This document shows, piece by piece, positions 1 through 7,833 of a stretch of DNA of 64,000 bases (positions are counted from its first letter, which is position 1; each line of letters starts with the position of its first letter). The notes below the pieces were generated by a model. It did not search any database, was not told the DNA's origin, and was given only the letters and a program-made list of their open reading frames with translations. The translations under genes and the position numbers were made by a program. Source of the DNA: Ralstonia mannitolilytica. Lineage in GTDB: Bacteria; Pseudomonadota; Gammaproteobacteria; Burkholderiales; Burkholderiaceae. The stretch spans positions 124,001 through 188,000 of the forward strand of contig NZ_CAJPVG010000007.1 of assembly GCF_905397375.1 (NCBI RefSeq), given 5' to 3'.

Positions 1-1
1 G

Positions 2-1357
2 GCGGCGCTCGGTCAGCCGGCGCAGGCGTTGTCGCGGGTCAGCCTGACGGGCGCCGAGCCCGCGCTCCCCTCATCCTTTGCGGTCGGCACGCTCGCGCAG
101 AGCACCATCGCGGCCGCCGCCCTGGCCGCCGCGCACGTCGATACGCTGCGCACCGGGCGCGAGCAGACGGTGTCGGTCGACATGCACCACGCCGCGCTGG
201 AGTTCCGCTCCGAGCGCTACTTCCGCGTCGACGGCCAATTGCCGCCCGAGCCATGGGACAAGATCGCCGGGCTCTACCGCTGCGGCGACGGGCGCTGCGT
301 GCGCCTGCATACCAACTTCCCACATCACCGTGACGGCGTGCTCAAGCTGCTCGGCTGCGCGTATGACCGCGACGCCGTGGCCGCTGCATTGAGCCAATGG
401 AAGGCCGAAGCGTTTGAAGACGCGGCGGCGCAGGCGGGCATGGTCGTCACCGCGGCGCGTACGTTTGAAGAGTGGGACGCGCACCCGCAAGGCATCGCCG
501 TCGCCAGCCAGCCGCTGATGACAATCGAGCGCATCGGCGATGCGCCACCGCAGCCATTGCCCGCACATGCCCAGGGCCGACCGCTCTCGGGCGTGCGTGT
601 GCTCGATCTCACGCGCGTGATTGCCGGGCCCGTCTGCGGGCGGACGCTCGCCGCGCATGGGGCCGATGTGCTGCTCGTCACGGGGCCGCATCTGCCCGCC
701 ATCCCTCCGCTGGTGATCGACACCGGGCGCGGCAAGCGCTCCGCGCAACTCGACTTGCACGATGCAGCCGCTGCCCAGCAACTCCGCACGCTGCTGCGCG
801 ACGCCGATATCTTCGTGCAGGGCTATCGACCGGGCGGCCTGGCGGCGCTGCAGTTTGGTCCCGAGCAGGTTGCCGCACTGCGCCCCGGCATCGTCTACGT
901 CAGCCTGTGTGCATACGGCTATGACGGCCCGTGGGCCAATCGCCGAGGCTTCGACTCGCTCGTGCAGACCGCCAGCGGTTTCAACTGGGCGGAAGCCCAG
1001 GCGGCGGGCGACGCCAGGCCGCGTGCATTGCCCGCGCAGGCACTGGACCACGGCGCCGGCTATCTGATGGCCGCCGGCGCGATGGCAGCGCTTGCGCGCC
1101 GCATGACCGAAGGGGGGAGCTGGCACGTGCGCGTGTCGCTCGCGCAGACGGCGCACTGGCTGCGCGGCTTCGGCCGCGTCTCCAACGGCTTTGACGCGGC
1201 CGACCCGCGCTACGAAGACATCGGCGCGTACCTCGAGACGACGCCGTCCGGCTTCGGCGCCCTCACGGCGTTGCGCCACGCGGGGCAGCTTTCCGACACG
1301 CCGCCGCACTGGGCGCTGCCCAGCGTCCCGCTGGGGACGCACCCGGCGCGGTGGTAG
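2..1357 (+). CDS. Family III (CaiB/BaiF) CoA-transferase, 5' end cut by window
   Basis: The reading frame is open from the first bases, so the gene starts before the window; about 450 residues are visible. The family moves CoA between an acyl-CoA and a carboxylic acid in the cytoplasm. The core motif LSGVRVLDLTRVIAGP, followed by an LAAHGADVLLV-type stretch, lies near visible residue 190, and GFDSLVQ, where the family keeps its catalytic Asp, follows near residue 305. Before that core sits a segment of the kind normally found late in the family (RTGREQTVSVDM near residue 42), so the protein appears to carry two family III-like halves in tandem. The substrate cannot be told from sequence. Confidence 0.85.
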   Translation, partial: AALGQPAQALSRVSLTGAEPALPSSFAVGTLAQSTIAAAALAAAHVDTLRTGREQTVSVDMHHAALEFRSERYFRVDGQLPPEPWDKIAGLYRCGDGRCVRLHTNFPHHRDGVLKLLGCAYDRDAVAAALSQWKAEAFEDAAAQAGMVVTAARTFEEWDAHPQGIAVASQPLMTIERIGDAPPQPLPAHAQGRPLSGVRVLDLTRVIAGPVCGRTLAAHGADVLLVTGPHLPAIPPLVIDTGRGKRSAQLDLHDAAAAQQLRTLLRDADIFVQGYRPGGLAALQFGPEQVAALRPGIVYVSLCAYGYDGPWANRRGFDSLVQTASGFNWAEAQAAGDARPRALPAQALDHGAGYLMAAGAMAALARRMTEGGSWHVRVSLAQTAHWLRGFGRVSNGFDAADPRYEDIGAYLETTPSGFGALTALRHAGQLSDTPPHWALPSVPLGTHPARW

Positions 1358-1417
1358 GATTCGCGCCTACCGTTTTCTCTGCCCGCGCCTGATACTCCGG
1401 GCGCACATGGCCCGCCG

Positions 1418-2275
1418 ATGCTCAGTTACCGTCACGCCTTCCACGCCGGCAATCACGCCGATGTCCTCAAGCACGCTGTGCTTGTGCAGATGCTCGATTA
1501 CCTCACGCAGAAGGACAAGCCGTTCTGGTACATCGACACGCATGCTGGTGCCGGCCTCTACGCGCTGGATCACGAATGGGCGCAGAAGAAGGCCGAGTTC
1601 GACACGGGCATCGGCCCCTTGTGGCGCGCGGCCGAAGGCGGTGAAACGCTGCCGCCGTTGCTCGATGCGTACCTCGACCAGGTGCGCGAACTGAACCCGA
1701 ACGGCGAACTCCGGCACTACCCCGGATCGCCGTGGCTGGCGTGGCAGATGCTGCGCGACGCCGATCGCCTGCGCCTGTTCGAGCTGCACAGCTCCGAAAT
1801 CAAGGTGCTGTCCAACAACTTCCGCGGTGCAGGCCGCAAGGTCATGCTGTACGACGGCGACGGCTTTGCCGGCATCAAGGCGATCCTGCCGCCGCCGCCG
1901 CGCCGCGCGCTGGTGCTGATCGACCCGTCCTTCGAAGACAAGCACGACTACGCCCGCACCGTGCAGGCCGTGCAGGACAGCCTGCAGCGCTTTGCCACCG
2001 GCATGTATGCGATCTGGTATCCGCAGGTGCAGCGGCGTGAAGCGGCGCAGTTTCCGGCGCGCCTGAAGCAGTTGCGGCTCACGGACTGGCTGCACGTCAC
2101 GCTCACCGTCAGGCGCCCCGTCGAAGGCGGCCTGGGCCTGCACGGCAGCGGCATGTTCATCGTCAACCCGCCGTGGACGCTCAAGGCGCAACTGCAGGAA
2201 GCCCTGCCCACGCTGGTGCGCCTGCTCGGCCAGGACGACGGCGCCAAGTTCATGCTGGAAGGCGAATCCAGTTGA
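1418..2275 (+). CDS. rlmJ: 23S rRNA (adenine2030-N6)-methyltransferase RlmJ
   Basis: RlmJ methylates A2030 of 23S rRNA using S-adenosylmethionine. The 285-residue protein matches the usual length (about 280). It opens with the family signature MLSYRHAFHAGNHADVLKH and carries the SAM-binding stretch YIDTHAGAGLY near residue 40. The catalytic-type motif DPSFEDKHDY is near residue 168 and a second NPPW motif is near residue 249. It is monocistronic between the CoA-transferase and the polyphosphate kinase. A short GC hairpin (GGGCG, then CGCCC) follows the stop at 2281-2296 but has no T-run. Confidence 0.95.
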   Translation: MLSYRHAFHAGNHADVLKHAVLVQMLDYLTQKDKPFWYIDTHAGAGLYALDHEWAQKKAEFDTGIGPLWRAAEGGETLPPLLDAYLDQVRELNPNGELRHYPGSPWLAWQMLRDADRLRLFELHSSEIKVLSNNFRGAGRKVMLYDGDGFAGIKAILPPPPRRALVLIDPSFEDKHDYARTVQAVQDSLQRFATGMYAIWYPQVQRREAAQFPARLKQLRLTDWLHVTLTVRRPVEGGLGLHGSGMFIVNPPWTLKAQLQEALPTLVRLLGQDDGAKFMLEGESS

Positions 2276-2415
2276 GCCTTTGGGCGGTGTGACGCCCACA
2301 TGTCACTCCCCTGCCACATGCCCGTGCTACCTAGTCGGGCTTAGACTTGCACTGCGCTGTCCGTGCGCAGCGCCCCTCCCGGCACTCTCGGCAAGATCGG
2401 CAGGAGCAACACACC

Positions 2416-3318
2416 ATGAGCGAACGCGACGCAGCGCGTCAGGCGCGCCTGCAGGAAGACCTCCTCGACACGCTGGACGAGGAGCTGGAGATGGAAATCG
2501 ACGACCACCTGCTCGGCGGCGGCGAGGGCATCAGCGAGGAAGCGCGCGAAACGCGGCGCATGTACTTCCGCGAGCTGTTCCGCCTGCAGGGCGAACTCGT
2601 CAAGCTGCAGGACTGGGTGATCGAGACCGGCCACCGGCTCGTCGTGATCTTCGAGGGCCGCGACGCCGCCGGCAAGGGCGGCGCCATCAAGCGCATCACG
2701 CAGCGGCTCAACCCGCGCGTGTGCCGCGTGGCCGCGCTGCCGGCGCCCACCAACCGCGAACGCACGCAGTGGTATTTCCAGCGCTACGTGGCGCACCTGC
2801 CGGCCGCCGGCGAGATCGTCCTGTTCGATCGCAGCTGGTACAACCGCGCCGGCGTCGAACGCGTGATGGGCTTCTGCACCGACGAGGAATACGAAGAGTT
2901 CTTCCGCTCGGTGCCGGAGTTCGAAAAGATGCTCGTGCGCTCCGGCATCCAGATCGTCAAGTACTGGTTCTCCGTTACGGATGAAGAGCAGGAAGTGCGG
3001 TTCCAGAGCCGCATCGACGATCCGCTCAAGCAGTGGAAGCTGAGCCCGATGGACCTGGAGAGCCGCCGCCGCTGGGAAGCCTATACACAGGCCAAGGAGG
3101 CGATGCTCGAGCGCTCGCACATTCCGGAATCGCCGTGGTGGGTGGTGCTGGCCGACGACAAGAAGCGCGCGCGCCTGAACTGCATCCACCATCTGCTGGG
3201 CCAGGTGCCGTATCACCCCGTGCCGCATCCGGCGGTGGTGCTGCCCGAGCGGGTGTATCACGCGGAATACATCCGCCACCCCGTGCCGGAAGAGATGATC
3301 GTTCCGAACGTCTACTGA
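2416..3318 (+). CDS. ppk2: Polyphosphate kinase 2 (PPK2, single-domain)
   Basis: PPK2 enzymes transfer phosphate between polyphosphate and nucleoside diphosphates (or monophosphates in some classes). The 300-residue length fits a single-domain class I enzyme. The Walker A loop GRDAAGKGGAIKR lies near residue 80, the Walker B/lid region FDRSWYNRAGVERVMGF near residue 137, and the conserved KYWFSV and WKLSPMD segments follow. An in-frame upstream start at 2347 was rejected because the ATG at 2416 has a well-spaced AGGAGC ribosome site at 2402-2407 and begins the acidic helical N-terminus typical of the family. Nucleotide preference cannot be fixed from sequence alone. Confidence 0.93.
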   Translation: MSERDAARQARLQEDLLDTLDEELEMEIDDHLLGGGEGISEEARETRRMYFRELFRLQGELVKLQDWVIETGHRLVVIFEGRDAAGKGGAIKRITQRLNPRVCRVAALPAPTNRERTQWYFQRYVAHLPAAGEIVLFDRSWYNRAGVERVMGFCTDEEYEEFFRSVPEFEKMLVRSGIQIVKYWFSVTDEEQEVRFQSRIDDPLKQWKLSPMDLESRRRWEAYTQAKEAMLERSHIPESPWWVVLADDKKRARLNCIHHLLGQVPYHPVPHPAVVLPERVYHAEYIRHPVPEEMIVPNVY

Positions 3319-3351
3319 CCCGCCGCCGGCCTGCCCCGCGGCCGGCGCCGC

Positions 3352-3639
3352 TCATAGGGTCGGACGCACCTCGAAGCCGGGCGGCAGGGTTTCGCCATGG
3401 GCGCTGGCCACCTCGACTTGCGTGACCTGCGCGGCGTCGGGCCCTTCCCACATCCATTCGCGCATGCGGAGCACGTTCGGCGCGGGGCCGGCCAGGAATG
3501 CCTCGACCGTCCCGTCTCGGCGGTTGCGCACCCAGCCGCGCAGACCGAGCGCGCGGGCCCGCTCGGCGCAGGCCGCGCGATAGCCGACGCCCTGGACGCG
3601 GCCCTGTACGGTAACGATCACTTGCGCAATGGCGGACAT
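3352..3639 (-). CDS. acyP: Acylphosphatase
   Basis: This small cytosolic enzyme hydrolyses acyl phosphates such as carbamoyl phosphate and 1,3-bisphosphoglycerate. The 95-residue product has the diagnostic GRVQGVGYRA loop near residue 13, whose Arg binds phosphate. The catalytic Asn region is GWVRNRRDGTVEAF near residue 34. The start at 3639 is preferred over one six codons upstream because a GGAGAG ribosome site sits just before it. The gene converges on ppk2 with a gap of about 33 bp. Confidence 0.93.
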   Translation of the reverse strand: MSAIAQVIVTVQGRVQGVGYRAACAERARALGLRGWVRNRRDGTVEAFLAGPAPNVLRMREWMWEGPDAAQVTQVEVASAHGETLPPGFEVRPTL

Positions 3640-3922
3640 GGAGGCTCTCCGGGGCAAAAACGCAGGCGATGTGTTGGGCGGAGCATGACAAGGCCGGGTT
3701 GTCGCATCTCTGTCACATTTCTGGAATGTGACGTCGTCAGACTGACAACCGCGCGGCGGGGTCCGACGTTACGCAAGGTAAACTAGGCGGCTTGCCGCCG
3801 GGTGCCAAGCAACGCTTGTGAAAGCGCTGCGGTCTACCGCGCTCACCACGTACTGCGCCAACTTCCGGCTCGCGCGCCGCTATTGGGTTTTTGGCCCGCG
3901 ATCCTCGTCCCGGTCATCCACG

Positions 3923-5692
3923 ATGCAGCAAAACGACAACGAAACCACCATCCGGGGCCGCTTCGGTACCAACCTGGGCGTCAATTTCGGCAACCTGCTG
4001 ACCGCGCCGCCCAACCGGTTCGACCTGGCATTGCTGCCGATCATCCTGGCCGCCATCGTGCTCGTGGCCTATGCGGCCCGGCAGATGAACGTGCCGTACA
4101 CGCCCGGCGAGCCGCTCGACGTGAGCCTGGACGTGGCGCAACTGCCCTACTACCTGCTGCGCACCAGCATCCGCATGCTGCTGGCGCTGGGTGCGTCGTT
4201 GGCGTTCTCGTTTGCCTTTGCGGCCATCGCATCGAAGAACCGCACGGCCGAGAAGGTCATGGTGCCGGCGCTCGACATCCTGCAGTCGATCCCGGTGCTC
4301 GGCTTCCTGTCGATTACCGTCACGGGCTTCATTGCGCTGTTCCCCGGCAACCTGGTGGGCGTGGAATGCGCGGCCATCTTCGCCATCTTCACGTCGCAGG
4401 CGTGGAACATGGCGTTCTCGCTGTACCAGTCGTTCCGCACCATCCCCACCGACCTCGAAGAGGCGGCCACGGTGTTCCGCCTGTCCAAGTGGCAGCGCTT
4501 CTGGCGCCTGGAGGTACCGTTCGCCATGCCGGGGCTGCTGTGGAACATGATGATGTCGATGTCGGGCGGCTGGTTCTTCGTGGTGGCGTCGGAAGCGATT
4601 TCGGTGTCGGGCCACGACATCAAGCTGCCGGGCATCGGCTCGTACATCTCGCTGGCGATCCAGCAGCAGAACCTGCCGGCCATCGGCTGGGCGATCGTCG
4701 CCATGCTGATCGGCATCATCCTGTATGACCAGCTGCTGTTCCGCCCGCTGATTGCCTGGGCAGACCGCTTCCGCTTCGATGCGATGTCTTCCGAGCGCGA
4801 GCCGCAATCGTGGCTGCTGGATCTGCTGCGCCGCTCCGAGTGGGTCAAGGCGATGCTCGAACGCGGCGCCGCGCTGGCCGAGCGTACGCTCGCCTGGGGC
4901 GCCGACCGCACGCGCCCGACCGCCAGCGCCGGCAGCAGCTTCGTGCGCTTTCCGTGGTCGCACCGGCTGGCCGACGTCATCATCGTCATTGCCGCGCTGG
5001 CGGCGGTGGCGCACGTGCTGCAGTTCGTGCGCTCCGAAGTCGGCTGGGCCGAAGTGGGCCACGTCTTCTGGCTGGGCTTCCTGACGATGGTGCGGGTGAT
5101 CGTGCTGATCGCCCTGGCGGCGCTGGTGTGGGTGCCGATCGGCATCCGCATCGGCCTGAACCCGAACGTCGCGCGCATCGCGCAGCCCGTCGCGCAGTTC
5201 CTGGCGGCCTTCCCGGCCAACCTGATGTTCCCGCTGGCGGTGATGCTGATCGCGCGCTTTGCGCTGAATCCCGAGATCTGGCTGTCCCCGCTGATGATCT
5301 TCGGCACGCAGTGGTACATCCTGTTCAACGTGATCGCCGGCGCGTCGAGCATCCCGACCGAGCTCAAGCTCGCCGCCCGCAACTTCGGCCTGCGCGGCTG
5401 GCTGATGTGGAAGCGGTTCCTGATCCCGGCGGTGTTCCCGAACCTGCTCACCGGCCTGGTGACGGCCGCGGGCGGCTCGTGGAACGCCAGCATCGTCTCC
5501 GAATACGTTTCGTGGGGCGACCGCACCCTCACGGCCACGGGCCTGGGCAGCTACATCGCCGAGATGACGGCCAAGGGCGACTTCCCCCGCATTGCATTGG
5601 GCATTGGGGTGATGAGCCTCTTCGTGGTCGGTTTCAACCGGCTGCTGTGGAACCGCCTGTACGACATCGCTCAAGAGCGCACCCGCCTCTAA
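3923..5692 (+). CDS. NitT/TauT-type ABC transporter permease with two fused permease domains
   Basis: The 589-residue inner-membrane protein carries two binding-protein-dependent permease domains in one chain. Domain 1 covers roughly residues 75-270 and has its EAA-type loop at EEAATVFRLSKWQRFWRLEVP. Domain 2 covers roughly 370-570 and has its loop at KLAARNFGLRGWLMWKRF. The family imports nitrate, sulfonates, taurine or related small anions. The GTG start at 3818 was rejected: the upstream residues are arginine-rich and atypical, and ATG at 3923 opens the soluble N-terminus. The ATPase gene follows after 88 bp. No binding-protein gene is adjacent, so the substrate is unknown. Confidence 0.9.
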   Translation: MQQNDNETTIRGRFGTNLGVNFGNLLTAPPNRFDLALLPIILAAIVLVAYAARQMNVPYTPGEPLDVSLDVAQLPYYLLRTSIRMLLALGASLAFSFAFAAIASKNRTAEKVMVPALDILQSIPVLGFLSITVTGFIALFPGNLVGVECAAIFAIFTSQAWNMAFSLYQSFRTIPTDLEEAATVFRLSKWQRFWRLEVPFAMPGLLWNMMMSMSGGWFFVVASEAISVSGHDIKLPGIGSYISLAIQQQNLPAIGWAIVAMLIGIILYDQLLFRPLIAWADRFRFDAMSSEREPQSWLLDLLRRSEWVKAMLERGAALAERTLAWGADRTRPTASAGSSFVRFPWSHRLADVIIVIAALAAVAHVLQFVRSEVGWAEVGHVFWLGFLTMVRVIVLIALAALVWVPIGIRIGLNPNVARIAQPVAQFLAAFPANLMFPLAVMLIARFALNPEIWLSPLMIFGTQWYILFNVIAGASSIPTELKLAARNFGLRGWLMWKRFLIPAVFPNLLTGLVTAAGGSWNASIVSEYVSWGDRTLTATGLGSYIAEMTAKGDFPRIALGIGVMSLFVVGFNRLLWNRLYDIAQERTRL

Positions 5693-5739
5693 GAACACGC
5701 TCAGGATCGTGGCGCTCGCTACGGATCTTGAGCACGTTC
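5693..5739 (+). other. Intercistronic hairpin between permease and ATPase genes
   Basis: Immediately after the permease stop, a 16-nt arm at 5693-5708 and its near-complement at 5724-5739 match at 13 of 16 positions. An inner CGT..GCG / CGC..ACG helix continues the stem. There is no T-run, so it is more likely an RNA-processing or stability element than a terminator. Confidence 0.5.
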
Positions 5740-5780
5740 CCAGGCGACCTTACCAAGCACAGATAGCAGAGAGCACCAAC

Positions 5781-7145
5781 ATGGCAACCACCGGCACGAA
5801 CAGCGAAAGCGTCATCGAGCTGCGCGGCGTCTCGAAGATTTTCCGCACCGCAGACCACACCGACCGCGCCGTGCTCGAAGGCGTGGACCTCAACCTGCGC
5901 CAGGGCGAGATCGTCGCCATGCTGGGCAAATCGGGCTCGGGCAAATCGACGTTGCTTCGCATCATGGCGGGCCTCGTGCGCGCCGATCGCGGCCAGGTAC
6001 TGTTTCGCGGGCGCGAGTACACCGGCCCCGTGCAGGGCATTGCGATGGTGTTCCAGTCCTTCGCGCTGTTTCCGTGGCTGACGGTGCAGCAGAACGTGGA
6101 GCTGGGCCTCGAAGCGCAAGGCGTGCCCAAGGCCGAGCGCGAAGAGCGCGCCGAACAGGCCATCGACCTGATCGGCCTGTCCGGCTTCAACAGCGCCCTG
6201 CCCCGCGAACTCTCGGGCGGCATGCGCCAGCGGGTGGGCATTGCGCGCGCGCTCGTCACCGAGCCTGACCTCCTGCTCATGGACGAAGCGTTCTCCGCGC
6301 TCGACGTGCTGACCGGCGAGAACCTGCGCGACGAAATGCTCGACCTGTGGGAAGACCGCCGCACCAACATCAAGAGCATCCTCATCGTTTCGCACAACAT
6401 CGAAGAGGCGGTGATGATGGCGGATCGCATCGTGATCCTGTCGAGCGATCCGGGGCGCATCCGCGCCGAGGTGCGCGTGCCGTTCCCGCGCCCGCGCAAC
6501 CGCGATTCCGCCGCCGTGCGCAACCTCATCGACGAGGTCTATGGCCTGATGACCTCGCCGCAGCGCGTGGGCGTGCATCTGGGCGTGGAGCCGGCCGCCG
6601 AGCAGCTTGCCTACCGCCTGCCCGACGCCGAGATCGGCCAGATGGAGGCCATTCTGGACTTGCTGGTCGAAGCGCCGTTCAACGGCCGCGCCGACCTGCC
6701 GCACCTGGCAGAAGAAGCCGGCGTGACCGACGACGACCTGCTGCCCGCGTGCGAAGCGCTGTCCCTGCTGCAACTGGCCACCATCGAGCGCGGCGACATC
6801 ATCGTCACGCCGTTCGGCAAGACCTACATGGAAACCGAACCGCCCGAGCGCAAGGTGCTGTTCGGCCAGAAGCTGCTGGAGCGCGTGGCCCTGGCCGCGC
6901 ACATCCGCGCCGAGCTGGAAGCCAACGAAGACGGCGAGATCCGCGAAGAGCACGTGCTGCGCGAGCTGGAGGCGTACCTCAAGCCCGAAGAAGCCGAGCG
7001 CGTGCTCAAGATCGGCATCGAATGGGGCCGCTACGGTGAGGTGTATGAGTACGTCTACAACACCGGCATGCTGACCCTGCCCCGTGAAGAGCGCGAGGAA
7101 CGCGAAGAGCGTGAGGCGCAGGAAGGTGGGGATAACGTGCAGTAA
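5781..7145 (+). CDS. NitT/TauT-type ABC transporter ATP-binding protein with C-terminal AAA-associated domain
   Basis: The 454-residue protein has a normal ABC ATPase in its first 260 residues: Walker A GKSGSGKST, Q-loop VFQSFALFPW, signature LSGGMRQRVGIARAL, Walker B LLLMDEAFSALD, and a switch His in VSHNIEEAV. The extra C-terminal part (about 290-430) matches the AAA-associated domain found on some nitrate/sulfonate-type ATPases. It drives the fused permease encoded just upstream. The ATG at 5781 is preferred over an earlier one at 5709 because the ABC fold begins shortly after it and the upstream codons overlap the hairpin. The tail is very rich in Glu and Arg. Confidence 0.92.
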   Translation: MATTGTNSESVIELRGVSKIFRTADHTDRAVLEGVDLNLRQGEIVAMLGKSGSGKSTLLRIMAGLVRADRGQVLFRGREYTGPVQGIAMVFQSFALFPWLTVQQNVELGLEAQGVPKAEREERAEQAIDLIGLSGFNSALPRELSGGMRQRVGIARALVTEPDLLLMDEAFSALDVLTGENLRDEMLDLWEDRRTNIKSILIVSHNIEEAVMMADRIVILSSDPGRIRAEVRVPFPRPRNRDSAAVRNLIDEVYGLMTSPQRVGVHLGVEPAAEQLAYRLPDAEIGQMEAILDLLVEAPFNGRADLPHLAEEAGVTDDDLLPACEALSLLQLATIERGDIIVTPFGKTYMETEPPERKVLFGQKLLERVALAAHIRAELEANEDGEIREEHVLRELEAYLKPEEAERVLKIGIEWGRYGEVYEYVYNTGMLTLPREEREEREEREAQEGGDNVQ

Positions 7146-7335
7146 GAGCACGTTGCCACTGACGTCAGAAGAGCCGCTCGATGCGGCCCTTTTTCATAGT
7201 CGCTACCGTTTGCAACGCCCGTCAACGCTGCCGCGAACCCCGCCGTTTTGCGTGTGCGGGCGGCCATTCTCGCAAGCCCGATCGCTCCAGCCTCCCTCGC
7301 CAGCCGTCCTTTGCCGCCCCGTCCCGGAGGTCGAA

Positions 7336-7754
7336 ATGCGTCGTGCGTACATTCGAACGTTGTTGGCCGTTTCGCTGGCCGTCGGCGCAGGCTTCGGCCT
7401 GGTGCATGCAGTCCGCACCTGTCCAGACGATCGACCCACCCGGCTTTTATGACGACGCGGCCCGCTATGCGCGCGACGTGAAACCGATGCGCAATTTCAT
7501 CGCGCACCTCAACGCCTCAGCCGACAAGGGCGATTGGACCTGCGTCCGGAGCCAGCTGCGAACCTGGGCCGATGCCGACGCGCTGATGGGCAAGATTTCC
7601 CCGGCTATCAGGCCACTACGAGCGGTCGTGGGCCGGAACGGATTTCGCCATGGTGCTGCTGCGCATGCCGAGCGACATCCGCAGGCGAAACCAGGCGCAG
7701 GTCGATGCCACCGCACAGCGTTTGTCCCGTACCGGCCATCCCCTCGCCCCCTAA
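7336..7754 (+). pseudogene. Frameshifted remnant of an exported alginate-lyase-like protein
   Basis: A signal peptide (MRRAYIRTLLAVSLAVGAG, ending in VHA) is read in one frame from 7336. From about 7406 the sensible reading continues one frame over (PPGFYDDAARYARDVKPM, then GDWTCVRSQLRTWADADAL). From about 7602 it moves again (HYERSWAGTDFAMVLLRM, then QAQVDATAQRLSRTGHPLAP) and stops at 7754. Joined, these give about 140 residues. The pattern of PPGFY, then a Cys, then W-A-x-A-x-AL, then R-x-W-A recalls the N-terminal half of AlgL-type mannuronate lyases, which are about 370 residues long. The gene is therefore both frameshifted and truncated. The AlgL assignment comes from remembered family motifs and is tentative. 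Confidence 0.5.
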
Positions 7755-7833
7755 GCCCCGCGCCCATCGACATGTGGTATGAGGCTTGCATAACACTTCG
7801 CAAACAACATCCGGGGCAAAAGGGGGCCGTGGT

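Noticed and set aside
71..1342. Long open frame opposite the CoA-transferase
   Set aside because: Arg/Ala/Gly-rich product with no motif; typical antisense shadow in GC-rich DNA.
3914..5698. 594-residue open frame opposite the ABC permease
   Set aside because: His/Arg/Gln-rich composition with no domain; it mirrors codon bias of the permease gene.
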